DNA from: Phycisphaerae bacterium
GTDB lineage: Bacteria; Planctomycetota; Phycisphaerae; Sedimentisphaerales; UBA12454
Length of the DNA stretch: 48,559 bases
Direction of reading: 5' to 3'
NCBI GenBank assembly: GCA_041652575.1
Contig: JBAZHC010000021.1
Location: 1-48,559, forward strand
Shown: positions 48,054 to 48,559 of the stretch, piece after piece
How positions within the stretch are numbered: the stretch's first letter is position 1
How the letters are laid out: every line of letters begins with the position of its first letter
Translations under genes and position numbers: made by a program
The notes under the pieces: model-generated
Databases searched by the model: none
Seen by the model: the letters and a program-made list of their open reading frames with translations, nothing else
What the model was told of the DNA's origin: nothing

Positions 48054-48559
48054 GCGAAGAATTTCAGGAAGAAACTGATTTAACAGATATTTCCGCTGCG
48101 GCCGATGAGCAGGATGAGCAACAGCCGGAGCTGGACAATAAAGCCCCTGCGACGGCACAGGATGTAAATACACAAATAACCACCGAATCGGTAATAGAGG
48201 CGATACTTTTCGCTTCCGATGAGCCGCTCTCGGCCGAGAGGCTTGTTAATATCGCCCAGTTCAACGGCGGCGTAAAACAGGTTAAGAAATGTATCGAGAC
48301 CCTCAATCAGCAATATATCGAAACCGGCAGGGCGTTCAGGATAGAGGAGATTGCCGGCGGTTTTCAGATGATGACGCTGCCTGAATATAATAACTGGCTC
48401 AAAAACCTGCTTCGCCAGCGGGGGGATAATAAGCTAAGTCCTGCGGCACTTGAGACGCTTGCCATTATCGCATATAAGCAGCCGATTATACGCGCCGATA
48501 TAGAATCGATTCGAGGCGTCGCCTGCGGCGAGATGGTTCGCTCCCTGATGTATAAAGGC
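48050..48559 (+). CDS. scpB: Segregation and condensation protein B (partial, 3' end cut)
   Basis: 170 codons are present before the window ends. After a 45-residue acidic, disordered N terminus comes the ScpB winged-helix core: E-A-I-L-F-A-S-D-E-P-L-S-A, I-E-E-I-A-G-G-F-Q-M-M-T and L-S-P-A-A-L-E-T-L-A-I-I-A-Y-K-Q-P-I followed by I-R-G-V. ScpB joins ScpA and SMC in chromosome condensation. The ATG overlaps the previous stop (ATGA). Confidence 0.93.
   Translation, partial: MSEEFQEETDLTDISAAADEQDEQQPELDNKAPATAQDVNTQITTESVIEAILFASDEPLSAERLVNIAQFNGGVKQVKKCIETLNQQYIETGRAFRIEEIAGGFQMMTLPEYNNWLKNLLRQRGDNKLSPAALETLAIIAYKQPIIRADIESIRGVACGEMVRSLMYKG

Overview
This window looks like a chromosomal piece of an anaerobic, polysaccharide-degrading planctomycete, most likely of the Phycisphaerae/Sedimentisphaerales type. 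That is inferred from gene content, not from a marker phylogeny. The signs are a dockerin-like F-A-x-L-A-x-x-W repeat pair inside an exported multidomain protein, an ECF sigma factor overlapping a Ser/Thr kinase with a C-terminal TPR tail, a GH67 alpha-glucuronidase, a lone type II secretion-like E-F-F-pseudopilin operon, and oxygen-sensitive Fe-S ATPases. Base composition is moderate by eye. Many intergenic spacers carry families of degenerate palindromic repeats.

Layout. 1-2.9 kb: start of an unknown minus-strand gene, lnt and an orphan beta-class DNA methyltransferase. 3-6 kb: a HEPN/nucleotidyltransferase pair, a DUF2971 protein, about 550 bp of repeat-rich DNA with an 18-C homopolymer, an HNH-AP2 endonuclease-like gene and tRNA-Gly(GCC). 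6.3-9.6 kb: trigger factor and two different clpP genes. 9.8-10.6 kb: two small minus-strand genes that share a duplicated leader. 10.7-13.6 kb: ECF sigma and membrane kinase-TPR. 13.7-20.6 kb: exported proteins (a pectinesterase-like/peroxiredoxin fusion, a DUF362-dockerin-SMP30 fusion, an esterase) and a dicarboxylate-type symporter.

20.6-30.8 kb: a single large minus-strand operon with a near-consensus promoter at 30758-30786. From its 5' end it encodes DUF5320, a NifX-like protein, a DUF89 protein, an FMN-binding protein, pyruvoyl-dependent arginine decarboxylase, CoA-disulfide reductase-rhodanese, an encapsulated-ferritin-like protein, one or two small proteins, peptide deformylase, a polytopic metal-type permease, two MinD/ferredoxin ATPases, Mrp, a second NifX-like protein and UPF0251. 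Its 3' core resembles the orange-protein (ORP) loci of Desulfovibrio. The combination with redox, metal, polyamine and deformylase genes is the best candidate here for an undescribed system.

30.9-34.1 kb: a lipoprotein, a secreted protein, a secreted nitroreductase-like protein and an ECF sigma/anti-sigma pair. 34.2-39.4 kb: the secretion/pilus-like operon. 39.4-41.6 kb: alpha-glucuronidase. 41.7-48.6 kb: rpmE, a methyltransferase, prfA, pabB, a hypothetical gene, pabC, a NIF3 protein and the start of scpB, many overlapping by a few bases. A double-hairpin palindromic element lies in frame inside pabB and resembles a copy beside the 18-C tract.

All calls rest on reading translated motifs and local context; no database search was possible.
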